Made by a program: the position numbers and the translations under genes
Notes under the pieces: generated by a model
What the model saw: the letters and a program-made list of their open reading frames with translations, nothing else
The model's database searches: none
What the model was told of the DNA's origin: nothing
NCBI GenBank assembly: GCA_037447655.1
Contig: JBBHKE010002373.1
Span: 1 to 30,208, forward strand
Direction of reading: 5' to 3'
From: Zygnema cylindricum
Taxonomy: Eukaryota > Streptophyta > Zygnematophyceae > Zygnematales > Zygnemataceae
Length of the DNA stretch: 30,208 bases
Part shown: one piece after another, positions 9,204 to 18,449 of the stretch
How the letters are laid out: each line of letters starts with the position of its first letter
Numbering within the stretch: the stretch's first letter is position 1

Positions 9204-9915
9204 CTCTCATAAGGTGTCATTCCCTTTACGGCTGAGGTAAGGACTCTATTCTTAATGTAGTTGGCACAGTTCATGGCTTTTGCCCAAAATCTCTTTCCTA
9301 TTTTCTTGTCAACCAACATACTACATACATTATCTCCTAGTGTTCGGTTCAATCTTTCAGCTACCCCATTTTGTTCCAAGTTATATGGTACAGTTTTTTG
9401 GTGTTGAACTCCCTCATCTCTCATGTATTCCTCAAACTGGTTAGAGGTTTATTCTCCCCGTTTTCACTCTTTATTCTCTTAATGGGGGTTTCATGCAACT
9501 TCTCACTCCAGGCTTTATATTATTTGAAGTAAGTTGGTGTTTCAGACTTTGTTTTTCGAAAGTAGACTTTAGAGTACCTAGATCAGTCATCGTTTATTGT
9601 TAACATAAACCTCTTGCCTCCAACCGAAGGTTCTATTGCAGGTCGCGTGATATCTGTGTGGACTAGATCTAGTACCATTTCCCCCTTATATGTGGCGGGA
9701 AAAGGAAGTTTGTGAGCTTTTCCTTGAGCACATCCACTACAATCATCCACGATTTCAATATCACCAAACTGAATGCCTTCTACTACACCAAGCTTCTTCA
9801 TTTCCCTCAACCTATCAAAATGCACATGCCCCAACCGCTTATACCGAATCATCAATTTTGGAACACCAACATAATAAGCATTCTTCTTTTCATTACTCAG
9901 GTTTAACCTAAACAT
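9098..9915 (-). pseudogene. Inner copia pre-integrase and integrase core
   Basis: Frame 9915-9583 carries the GAG-pre-integrase zinc finger: RYKRLGHVHFDRL has the second His, but the first His of the HHCC motif is Tyr; CSGCAQGKAHKLPF supplies the two Cys. VHTDITRP holds the first catalytic Asp. After a frame change, RIKSENGEN stands where SDNGGE is expected, so the second catalytic Asp appears lost. Frame 9424-9098 reads HQKTVPYNLEQNGVAERLNRT with the third acidic residue kept. Inactive. Confidence 0.85.
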
Positions 9916-10304
9916 GCTTTGACTACCCTTATATGCCGTGAAGTAGACTTCATCCCCATACTTAGTTGTGAAGACTCCCTTTCTAGTGAAGGTATCAAAC
10001 TCTTTGTCATTTAATATAGATGTAGAGACAAGATCTTTACTCAGCTGAGGAATGTTGAGTACATCTCAGAATGTGAGTATAGGAGTCTTACCCTCCACTA
10101 AGACTTTCAGAACTACTAACCCCACTAGATTTGTAATAACCACTCTCCCATCCCCATACTTTATCTCTACAATAGAGATCTTTCTTAGCTTAGTGAAGAG
10201 TTACATATCACAGCACATATGCATGATGCACCTGAGTCGATGATCCATCGCTGTTGAGGAGCTTCCCAAATTGCTCCAAGGCCACACTTCTTTCTTTGTG
10301 GGAT
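9916..10304 (-). pseudogene. Inner copia aspartic protease region
   Basis: In the gag frame past TAG 10307-10305, the sequence reads QQRWIIDSGAS (GAC-TCA-GGT-GCA-TCA at 10238-10224), the retropepsin catalytic motif. Several stops follow within 150 bp, and the rest of the protease is not open in one frame. Confidence 0.75.
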
Positions 10305-11366
10305 CTACTTCTCCTCCAGACTCTCGTTAAGAAGAAGCTCCCCATCCTCCTGAGTGGAGTCGTCCTCGGTTTCTCCTATCACTTTTGTGACCTCAAGTGT
10401 ATTTTTCTTCCCTCCGGAAGAACCCCCTTCCCGGTTCTCTTGGAGCCTCAACTCCGACAGCTTGACACAATCCGCGATAAAGTGACAAGGCTTTTTGAAA
10501 AAATGACAAAGGACCTTTGGGGGACTTGGTCCTCCTGGCTGATCTCTCTCTCTTTTTAATGGTTTCTTAGGATCCTTCTCCCATCGGTTTACTCCTGTAG
10601 CTAGAGCTTGGGTGCTCTTCCCCCTCCCCCTAATCTTAATTGTGTTCTCCCGCACAAGTATCATCCGGACCACTGTGTTCCACTTCCATGAAATGTCACT
10701 CATTGCGTGTACTTGGTACACTATGTTTTCATACTCGTCGGGTAGCTTCATGATGAGAGTGTTAACTTTCATCTTCATTGTACCTGTCCACCCGGCACTC
10801 TCCATCTCCATATACAAACAAGATAGATCATTACAATAGTCTATCATCTTTCCCCTTTTGTAAGTCTACTTTCCCAACTTTTGTTCGGCCAACTAGAGCT
10901 CCTGAATTGTACCAACTCTATAGATTTCCACCAAACTCACCCACATCTCCTCGGCCTTGTAAATGTGAAGATGGGGGGTTGCCAAAGCTTGAGTGAGGTG
11001 TCTTAGAATGAAGTTTTTGGTAGCCATGTTGATGTCTTCCCACGTTTGGGTGTCGTTCTCCCCGGTCTTCTAGGTCCCCGCTCCCGGTGCCGTGGTAATA
11101 GGAGAAATTGATGTAAGAGGCGTCTCCTTCTCCTTCCTCTTTTCGGACACACTGTTATCCCCATCATCTGCCTCCTCTGCTGCAGCAGAGGTTGCTGCAG
11201 CAAACCTTATTCCACCAAACCCAGGTGGAGTTCCCTAAGGTGGACGTTTGACTTGTCCACTAACAATACCCCAGTATCGTTTTTCGCACAAAGCCCCCAT
11301 CATCATGGCTTCCCAATAGATGAACCTTGATCCATTGAAGGTGGGCACCATAGAGGGTGGGCCCAT
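10305..11366 (-). pseudogene. Inner copia gag
   Basis: The frame opens at ATG 11366-11364, which lies within the PBS, or at ATG 11351-11349, and continues MVPTFNGSRFIYWEAMMMGA. It then has the gag body (TWEDINMATKNFILRHLTQA, EEMWVSLVEIYR, MIDYCNDLSCLYMEME, LPDEYENIVYQV). Near 10510-10470 is a damaged zinc knuckle CHFFKKPCHFIADC (second Cys replaced by Phe, Gly by Cys). In-frame stops are at 11237, 11072, 10895 and 10868, plus the final 10307; all five are TAG. Otherwise the frame is maintained. Confidence 0.82.
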
Positions 11367-11370
11367 AACT
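11357..11370 (-). other. Inner primer-binding site, anticodon-arm type, containing an ATG
   Basis: On the minus strand AGTTATGGGCCCACC directly follows the LTR end. GTTATGGGCCCAC is the full complement of GTGGGCCCATAAC, the anticodon stem-loop of plant initiator tRNA-Met as I know it. The ATG in it (complement of the CAT anticodon) is in frame with gag. Confidence 0.8.
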
Positions 11371-12094
11371 TGCAATTCTGTGTCCTCCATTGGACTACAA
11401 AATTTAAAAAGCCTCTAGAGAGCATTTAACTAACCCACTTCAAGCCACAACCATTGCTTCCCAAGACGGCAAACTGTCTTTCTGACTGCAACATTGTGCA
11501 GCTTGAACTCCCTTGAGTCCGTAGCAAAAAAAATCACTGAAAACGGCCAACCACGCGATAAGTTATGAGGTGGCGAAGATGCCAATTTATATAAAGCTCC
11601 CAAGGGAGAGGTGACTATCTAAAAATATGCTAAGTCCTACTTCCCTCTCACAACCCCTATCTACTAATGTACGACCCAATCACATAACTGTAAAGTACAG
11701 ATAGGTACTACGGCCGATGTCGTTTTTGTACGGCTTGTGTACGATAAGGCCGCTGAGTGGATGCGTGTCAACCTTTCACTCGTCCGTACACTCCCCGGAA
11801 TTCCTACGACCAAATGTTATCTCTCCACGTGGCGCCAGGTCATGACACGTCCATAAATGCCAAAGTGACCATTTCGAGATCCCGGCGGCGATGTATGCCG
11901 TAGGATTAAATGTGACATTGAATTTTAGCCGTCGAAATAAATATCCGATTCATTTGTTTCCTGCGAAATGACGTCCGCACTAAACTTTAACTAGTTCTAT
12001 GTTCTTTCGTTCATATTTTAGTTTATCAATTTCAAGACCGTACACAAGTTTAAATAGATATCAAACCCTATCTATCCTAACGGACTTCTACGAC

Positions 12095-12149
12095 TAACTG
12101 GTTAGAGCTAACAGCTACGCCGCGCTCTGCCGGTCGGAGGTTCGAGTCC
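12095..12149 (+). other. tRNA-like A box/B box block in the inner LTR
   Basis: TAACTGGTTAGAGC (12095-12108) resembles the D-arm A box and GGTTCGAGTCC (12139-12149) fits the T-arm B box of tRNA genes, with SINE-like spacing. I could not pair acceptor arms convincingly, so this is not called a tRNA gene. The other LTR lacks the A-box half through a 36-bp deletion but keeps the B box (GGTTCGAGTCT, near 6787-6797). It lies on the strand opposite to element transcription. Confidence 0.4.
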
Positions 12150-12156
12150 TGCCGGA

Positions 12157-12231
12157 CTCAACATTTTGTTGAGAGTGACTTAATGTCACTCTTTAGTCCT
12201 GCCTATGGAGCTGAGGCAGCCATGGCTCCAT
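12157..12231. other. Three consecutive hairpins in the inner LTR
   Basis: CTCAACA/TGTTGAG with a 3-base loop (12157-12173), AGTGAC/GTCACT with a 5-base loop (12174-12190) and ATGGAGC/GCTCCAT with a 13-base loop (12205-12231). The first and third are also in the other LTR. They could fold in the LTR RNA, but their role is unknown. Confidence 0.6.
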
Positions 12232-12373
12232 CACTCTCTCTCTCTCCTTCAGTGACTACAACAAGTATGGGGGCAAGAGAGAAGAGATGGTGGTAGGCTG
12301 CCTGCACTTATTCTTATGTTTTTGCGCCAAAGTATTTACACCTAGAAAATACCAAAAACTAGTTATTTTAACA

Positions 12374-13000
12374 GCAAGCACCTAGAGTTTGGCATCAAAC
12401 CCTTGTCGCAGTATTAATTAAAGAAGGATTTAAGGATATTAGTTATGATCTTCGGATTTATATTAGAGGTACAAATGACCTGTTAATCATCATTATTATT
12501 TATGTGGATTATTTAATTCCCGCAGGTGTTAGTAAGTCCTCTATTCATCAGGTCAAAGGCATTCTCTCGTCTTATTGGCCTATGACCGATTTAGGTGATC
12601 TTGACTATTCCTTAGGCATCACTATTTTAAGTCAAAGGCCTGCACGCATTTTGCAATTGAGTCAAGAGCGTTACATTCTTGATCTTCTTGAGCATTTTGA
12701 AATGTCAAATTGCAATTCGGTGCCTACTCCTCTTAATCCCAATACCACTCTCACCAAAGTGTCCTTCGATAGGAAGGCCTTAGGAGATACAAGCTCATTT
12801 TATCGGTCAATTGTAGGAAAATTGATGTATGCTATGCTTAGTACACGGCCGGATATATGTATAGTCTTTTGTCTTTTGTCTTGGTTTTCACATTGTGCCA
12901 CTCAAACTCATCTCCAAGCGGCTAAACGTGTTCTTCGATACCTTCAAGGAACCAAACATCTTCACCTCACTTTTCCCATCCTTCTCCTCCCTTACATTCC
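12374..13000 (+). pseudogene. Outer copia reverse transcriptase, C-terminal half
   Basis: It resumes exactly after the inner element: CAA-GCA-CCT-AGA gives QAPRVWHQTLVAVLIKEGFKD. YVDY at 12501-12512 replaces the catalytic YVDD (second Asp to Tyr). Then DLGDLDYSLGI, RYILDLLEHFEMSNCNSVPTP, YRSIVGKLMYAML, TRPDIC and AAKRVLRYLQGTKHLH follow in one open frame (12375 to about 12975). The frame is lost in the following T/C-rich stretch. Confidence 0.88.
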
Positions 13001-13495
13001 TCCTCTTCTTTTTTTTCTGCGGACACCTCGATTATTGGATTTTGCGATGCGGATTGGGGAAATCAACTCCACGATCGTCGTTCCATTTCCGGTGTATGTT
13101 TTTCTTTAGGTGGTGGCCTTGTCTCTTGGTCATCCCGCAAAAAAACCACCGTTGCTCTTTCCTCCATGGAGGCATAATATATGGCCGGCACTATCGCCAC
13201 GAAATCGACTATTTGGTTTCGACGCCTTCTTTTCGATCTCTCTTTTCCTCCATCTTCTCCCACCTCAATTTTTTTTGACTCTCAAGGGGCATTGGCTCTT
13301 ATGGAGAATCCTATCCATCATACACGCACAAAACATATTGATATTCAATTTCATTTTACGCCTGAAAAAATTCTTGATGGCACTGTTTCGTTTTCTCATT
13401 GTGCCTCTGGCTCTCAACTTGCCGATTTTCTCACTAAACCTCTTCCTCGTCCCTTATTTCAACATCACATATACTTTGCCAGTCTTCGTGACTAA
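13001..13495 (+). pseudogene. Outer copia RNase H domain
   Basis: In a shifted frame the sequence reads GFCDADWG (near 13037-13060, catalytic Asp), RRSISGVCF, WSSRKKTTVALSSMEA, then TAA 13175-13177 where the family has Glu, and YMAGTIATKS. The frame 13181-13495 continues IFFDSQGALALMENPIHHTR, TKHIDIQFHF, LADFLTKPLP and the end of pol before TAA. The nonsense Glu codon removes a residue of the conserved EAEYMA motif. Confidence 0.85.
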
Positions 13496-13508
13496 AGTTG
13501 TTTTAATC

Positions 13509-13517
13509 GAGGGGGGT
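13509..13517 (+). other. Polypurine tract of the outer element
   Basis: GAGGGGGGT lies directly before the 3' LTR (TGTTGAAATAC), the expected plus-strand primer site. Confidence 0.7.
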
Positions 13518-13949
13518 TGTTGAAATACACTTAAAGCATTCTACACTACTTATTGTTCTCTACACTACTTTTAGAGTCCTAGTTGCTACGCTATAAGTCT
13601 AGTACTCTGGTTTAGCGTTCTGTACTTTATTTAGTGGAATGTACATCCCTTTATTAGAATTGGTGATTCTTGCGGAGGAATCCTTGTAGACTTAGATTCC
13701 TTTTACCATAACTAGTTGTACCTTCCTAAGTTACGCTCTAGATTAGATGTACCTTTTAGAGCCTTTTTCGGCTACCTCTTACTTTGTCTTACTATAAAAC
13801 TCTGCTATGTAAATTATCTAATAAAAAATACACTTGAACAACAAACCTCTAACTTGTTTCCTTGCTTGTTGTTACTCCTTTATTGTCTTTTTTATCTTGA
13901 TATTTTGTCATTTTAATCTTTTCGGCCTTTCATGGCCTCTCATTCAATA
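13518..13949 (+). repeat. 3' LTR of the outer copia element
   Basis: 432 bp, the partner of 2818-3257, ending TTCAATA before target duplication GGAAT (13950-13954). TATAAAA is at 13793-13799. Confidence 0.93.
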
Positions 13950-13954
13950 GGAAT

Positions 13955-15499
13955 TTGTTGAATGGTGAATTTAAGTAAACTGGAAAATCAATTCCTCAAT
14001 TTTTTCATTGATACTAGATCGTGAACAGTTATTAAGTTAAGAAATAATCAATATGAGAATTGTTTTAGCATTGATAATTCTATTTCCGGTGCAAATGACG
14101 TTGATGATAGTGAACCGAAAAAAGGATTAGAGTTACACAATCATTTAGCAATCAGTATTAATAACGCTATTTTGTGTTCCGAGAGCAAAATAAACTGAAC
14201 TGAAATTAGTGTTATTAACGCTAATAGCGATTCACGGTGTACTTGTAGGGTGGTTGACGATAAATAATGATGTTTAATATTTCAGTGTCATAAAATAAAA
14301 TGTGTTATAAAAAAAAAATCAAATCCATCCTATTTAGGGTTTGTTGTTAATGTTGTCCACTTCAAACTTCCTAATTTAGAAGTAATTTGCCATGGAAGCG
14401 CAATACTTTAGTTTTACAATACAAGAGTAAAATATTAGCATAAATAATATGGTTAAATCATCCAATGTAGTTGGGATGTTGGTCCCTTTGTATGTGAAAT
14501 AGGAATTTTTTTTATCCACTATATAAGATTCCAAATTAGTTTTGCCCGTCTAAATTTTATGTTTTGGAAACAATGCGGTCTAATGACATGCATGAAGGTG
14601 GTGAAATCTTAATTAACAACCCAAATTTAAAATGTTGATATAAAATGTGTGTTGAGCACTGAATATAGTTGAGATTGTCTCTTTATGTGTTAAACAACAA
14701 AAGGGTTTTTTTTAATATCTCCACTACTAAAGGTTTCTCAACTTACTTCACGGTGTATTGGTATTCATTTTCATATTTTTGTTTCTTCAAATCAATAAAT
14801 TTAAACACTATGCAATTTTATTGATTTGATTTATGTTAAGTTCAAATTACTTTTAATCGTAATAAGTAATTACTCACATAATTGGTTTATGATAAGACAA
14901 AATCTCGTCCTCCCTTTCTTTCAATCTATGATTAGGGTCGACACAAATTTAGTGTGGATATAGAGGATTTCTTTATTTACTAGTCACCAGAATAAGATCA
15001 TTTTCTATGTAGTTTAAAGGCATTCTTGTTGATAAATAGCGGTATATTGCTACGAGGTCGTGATTTTTATGGGTATTAAACCTACAAATTTTGCTATTTA
15101 TTATTGTTTAGTTTTAGTTTATGATACTGAAACTACGCTACTTTGTTAATGTTTTTTTGCTTTTATTTCATTTTCATCATTTTAGGGTTTCATTTTAGAC
15201 ATGTACGACTACAAGGCTACACTTCAAGGTAATATTGTACTGGACAAGTATTCAAAATTTAACCCCTTTTTATCCCTTTTGTTTTTGTTAATAATGTTTT
15301 GTTTGTTTTAGTCTTTTAGACGTACAGTACTGTAGCTTACATTCTTGTGACTCTTGTAGTCCTTAAACGTTTTTTCAGTTTAACCCCTTTTATGCACATA
15401 TGGTTTTGCCATCGCAATTTTTGCAATAAAGACTTCTCTTTTAATCGCAAATCAACATTAATGAGAGTGAAACATATATGCAACACGTATAATGTATAG
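13955..15499. other. Intergenic DNA, no gene seen
   Basis: AT-rich with no recognisable exon in six frames. It holds one end of the MITE family (14196-14239, ending ATTCACGGTG|TA). The rest carries nothing I can name. Confidence 0.6.
14196..14239 (-). mobile_element. Terminal fragment of the TA-flanked MITE family
   Basis: ATTAACGCTAATAGCGATTC followed by ACGGTG|TA matches the right terminus of the MITE at 15502-15718 (CACTAATAGCGATTCACGGTG). No matching left end was found nearby, so it is a relic. Confidence 0.6.
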
Positions 15500-15501
15500 T
15501 A

Positions 15502-15718
15502 CACAGTGAATCGTTATTAGTGCTAATATTTTTTTCGTCTCTATACACATCTTTTCTCCATACATGCATGTCGGTTTCTATATCTGACGGTTGCGATTGA
15601 AAGGTAAGATTCTCAGCTTCCGATTGACGGTCTCAAATTGGAAATCTGGCAAGTGTGCACGTAGAAAATATGTTTTAAGTGGCAAAAATAACATTAACAC
15701 TAATAGCGATTCACGGTG
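15502..15718. mobile_element. MITE, 217 bp, TA-flanked
   Basis: Terminal inverted repeats CACAGTGAATCG.TATTAGTG and CACTAATAGCGATTCACGGTG are flanked by TA (15500-15501, 15719-15720). The internal sequence (GACGGTTGCGATTGAAAGG and GATTCTCAGCTTCCGATTG) is shared with the copy at 25472-25685. It has no coding capacity, so it would be non-autonomous. TIRs and a TA duplication fit a Tc1/mariner-like transposase; superfamily is an inference. Confidence 0.82.
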
Positions 15719-15974
15719 TACTGTACTTTAATCTAGATTCCGTACGAATCTCTTGGCTGTTGCGGTCTAAACATTCAGTTCAGAATAACCTCGACGAAAC
15801 AGAACGTTCCAGCAAAAAAGGCTCATGCGAGAGTTAACACGTGGCGCCAAGTGAGCTTTTCACAGACTGTTATGTCAAAGGCACGCGCAAATATTCTGTC
15901 TTTGACCGACGCGTGTTTTAAATTTGGCTAACCTACTGCCAGCGCAGCAAAATGGCAGTTTTCCTAACAAACAA

Positions 15975-15990
15975 TTTGCCACGTGGCAAA
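15975..15990. promoter_or_regulatory. G-box palindrome
   Basis: TTTGCCACGTGGCAAA is a perfect 16-bp palindrome around CACGTG, the core bound by plant bZIP and bHLH factors. Another ACGT site, AACACGTGGCGCC, lies near 15836-15848. They are 200-350 bp upstream of the possible start codon at 16193 and may belong to its promoter. Confidence 0.5.
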
Positions 15991-16192
15991 AAAACGTCCA
16001 TCACCATTTGTCACTCGAAAAGAAAAGAAAAGAAAAAAGTACGGAAGTACAAAGCAAAGCTCCTGAAAGTCGGGTGTATGTAAGCGAATCGTCGTGTTTA
16101 TTTTTACGATTTCTTTCCAGATCTTTCAAGATTTTGCACTCTTTTTTATTTTTTTTTCTTAAAACTTTTCGCCTACTTTCTGAGGATCAGAA

Positions 16193-18365
16193 ATGGCGCT
16201 CCGACAAAATCGTTCTAGTGATGTATGTAACTCTCTGTAAGTGATGGAATTAAAGTCAAATTAATATTTGTTAATTTATTTATTTTATTTTATTTTATTT
16301 TAATGAATTTAAGATGAATTTCGTAGCTTCTTTTGTTGAAAAGATTATATGCTGGAAGCTTTCCTTTTTTTCTTTTGTTAACTGAGACATTTGGTTGCTG
16401 AACTTTTCTAAAATTAGGGTTTCACTATCACAGAATTCACTTATTGAGTCAATGTCAACTTCTTTGTATTTTATTTTATGAGAGTTAAGTTTTAGGGTAA
16501 ATGGATATATGTTCAATCTTACAATATCCAAACATTTAATGATCTCATTTCCAATACATAATATCCTGTTAATGTCCAATGTCCAATCATCAAGCTTTAA
16601 TTGTTAATGTCTAATGCTAATTTTTAATCGCCAATGTCCAATTCTCAATGTATATTCTCCAAGCTTTAATTTCTAGTGTGTGATGTCAATTTCGAATGTC
16701 TGAATCCAGTTGATTTCCAATGTTCAATCTCCGATGTCTAATGTCCAATTTTTAACGTATAATCTCTAATGTTAAATATGTAATGTCTAATGTCTAATGT
16801 CTAATGTCTAATGTCTAAATGTCTAATTTCTAATATCTAATGTCTAATGTCTAAATGTCTAATGTCTAATGTCTAAAATTTAATATCCTATTGATTCTGC
16901 AATGTCCAATATTTAATCTTCAATCTCCAGTTTCTACTGTCCAATGTCTAATATCTAGTGTCCAATTGGATAATGCGTTGAGCAAATTTCATTGTCCAAT
17001 TTCCAATCTCTAATATTTAATATGTAATGTCAAATATCCAGTGCCGAATGTCCAACTTCGAATCTACAATATTTAATGTCTGATTCTTAATGGCAATATT
17101 AATTATCCGGTATCTAATGTCTAATACTCAATGTTTAATGTCCAATTGGACGAATTCCAATGTCCAATTTTCAATCTCTATTATCATGTCTAATTTTTTA
17201 TGTCCAACGTCTAATCTCTGATATCTGATGGCAAACAACAATACACTTGTAACATTGTTACATTGTATTGTTAACATTTTAGTTGTCGTCACACATTGTT
17301 TTAATGTAGTAATCTAGTGGAGCCGAATTATTGTGATAAGAACAAGAAGTTGTTTTCTCAAATGTTTGAAGTTTGCTTTCTTTATTGGGATAAAACTTGG
17401 GTTTGAGACTAATCCATGAAGTCGTGTTTCTATGTGGTGATTCAGTTTGGCTTCCGATAGCATTTCCATAACCAGAAGAAGACAACATTTGAGGATAGTT
17501 CCAAGGAAAGAAAGGGAAAAGAGACAGAATTTGGCTTTGAAGAAATTATATTCAAGGTGAATAATAATCTCACTCTCTTTCTCTCTCTGCCCCTCCTACT
17601 CGCCCTCTCTCCCCTCCCTCTTCTCACTCTCTCTTTCTCCTCTCTTTCTCTCCTTCTCTCTCTCTCTCCGCCCCTCTCAGAAATTCCCCAATACTTTTTC
17701 TCCATTTCCAAAATCAGGCAAATCGTGGAACATTGTTTTTTGTATTTTCATTTTTCCTTTCAGATTTAGCTTTTCGTTTTTCTCTTTTTCCTTTTATCTC
17801 CTTCAACCTTTTTTTTTTCTCAAGTTTTTTCTTCCTCCTCTCTCCCCTCCCATCCTATTTTTTTACCCCTTTTTTTCAGCTTTTTCTTTATTTTGATTTT
17901 TTTCAGGTGCCCGATTGCGATGAATCAATTTCAAGAAAACCCAAATCCATTTTTGTCATTTAATGGCGAAAATGTGATTTTGAAATTTTTTGAAAGATTT
18001 TTCGGACATTGTTTTGGACTTTCTCGACAAGCTTTTGTCCACATTTCCTCTACAGTGGCCGGTAAGCGAACCAAAAAACAAAAAAAAGGACAAGGAAAAG
18101 GAAATTAAAAAGAGAAAAAAGAAAAGGAAGAAAAAGGAGCGCTTTATTTCTTGAATTTTGTTGAGACCAGAGTGCAAAAAAAAACCAGTACTTGCATTTT
18201 ATGATTGTGCTTCATTTATATTCCTGTCATTCAATTCTAGACACTTTTTTATTTTATTTTTCTCTTTCGTTTGATTTACTTCTCTTTTTTTTTTCTTTTT
18301 ACCAGCTTTTCAAGCCGGTATATTTGATTCTGCGGACGACAAAATTCGAAAAATTGGACTCTCTG
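16193..18365 (+). CDS. Possible unidentified gene, three short exons
   Basis: Exon 16193-16236 (ATG; MALRQNRSSDVCNS, donor GTAAGT) ends in phase 2. Exon 17907-18061 (acceptor TTTCAG, donor GTAAGC) fits that phase and reads CPIAMNQFQENPNPFLSF, then an aromatic-rich segment VILKFFERFFGHCFGLSRQ. Exon 18306-18365 (acceptor ACCAG, donor GTACAT) reads FQAGIFDSADDKIRKIGLS. Phases agree across all three, which supports one transcript, but I recognise no family. The end phase (1) does not fit the GH30 exon at 18776, which needs phase 2, so it is probably not that gene's 5' end. The 1.7-kb intron holds the ATGTCYA array. Could be chance; confidence is low. Confidence 0.3.
16560..17230 (+). repeat. Degenerate heptamer array (ATGTCYA)n
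   Basis: Cleanest at 16785-16875, where TCTAATG repeats many times with occasional extra A. Elsewhere it decays to ATGTCCAAT, ATTTCCAAT and similar. It is about 650 bp in all. It is not the plant telomere repeat (TTTAGGG). A second array of the same motif lies at 29281-29700. Confidence 0.85.
17565..17690. repeat. CT-rich low-complexity tract
   Basis: CTCT/CCCTCC-rich DNA just before the possible exon at 17907; part of the general polypyrimidine bias of introns in this window. Reading frames through it (17442-17769, both strands) are compositional artefacts. Confidence 0.8.
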
Positions 18366-18449
18366 GTACATTCCCCTCTTTTTTTCTTTTTTTCTTTAAG
18401 CATTTAAATATTTGTAAAAAGAAACTGAATGGCAATGAGGAATTTCATA

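Larger units (their letters stand above)
6059..12373 (-). mobile_element. Inner Ty1/copia retrotransposon, nested in reverse orientation
   Basis: About 6.3 kb, inserted in the outer RT with target duplication GCAAG (6054-6058 and 12374-12378). Read on the minus strand: 5' LTR 12373-11371, half-tRNA PBS, gag, protease, integrase, RT, RNase H, polypurine tract 7029-7018, 3' LTR 7017-6059. All pol domains are present in copia order, but there are many stops and frameshifts. Removing it together with one GCAAG restores the outer SIYGLKQAPR motif. Confidence 0.94.
11371..12373 (-). repeat. 5' LTR of the inner copia element
   Basis: 1003 bp, TGCAATTCTGTG...TTTTAACA on the plus strand. It matches 6059-7017 plus a 36-bp block near 12086-12121. 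It contains the ACGT-core elements seen in the partner copy and a tRNA-like block with three hairpins, listed separately. Confidence 0.92.
2818..13949 (+). mobile_element. Outer Ty1/copia LTR retrotransposon, degenerate, interrupted by a second copia
   Basis: The element is bounded by near-identical LTRs and by the 5-bp target duplication GGAAT (2813-2817 and 13950-13954). In order: 5' LTR, half-tRNA PBS, gag, a short protease remnant, the N-terminal half of reverse transcriptase (duplicated), the nested element 6059-12373, the C-terminal half of RT, RNase H, polypurine tract, 3' LTR. RT preceding RNase H with no integrase after them fits copia, not gypsy. The integrase domain is missing altogether, so this copy descends from an internally deleted form. 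Without the nested element and the duplication it would be about 4.1 kb. LTR ends are TG...TA with imperfect terminal inverted repeats (TGTTGAA/TTCAATA). Confidence 0.93.

Noticed and set aside
12081-12160. Genuine tRNA gene
   Set aside because: A- and B-box-like motifs are present, but acceptor arms do not pair and the T stem has a mismatch; kept only as a tRNA-like block.
14053-14130. Short open frame with a signal-peptide-like start (MRIVLALIILFPV)
   Set aside because: Only 25 codons before a stop, no splice donor or conservation visible.
17442-17769. Arg/Glu-rich and Leu/Ser-rich open frames
   Set aside because: Compositional artefacts of a CT-rich low-complexity tract.
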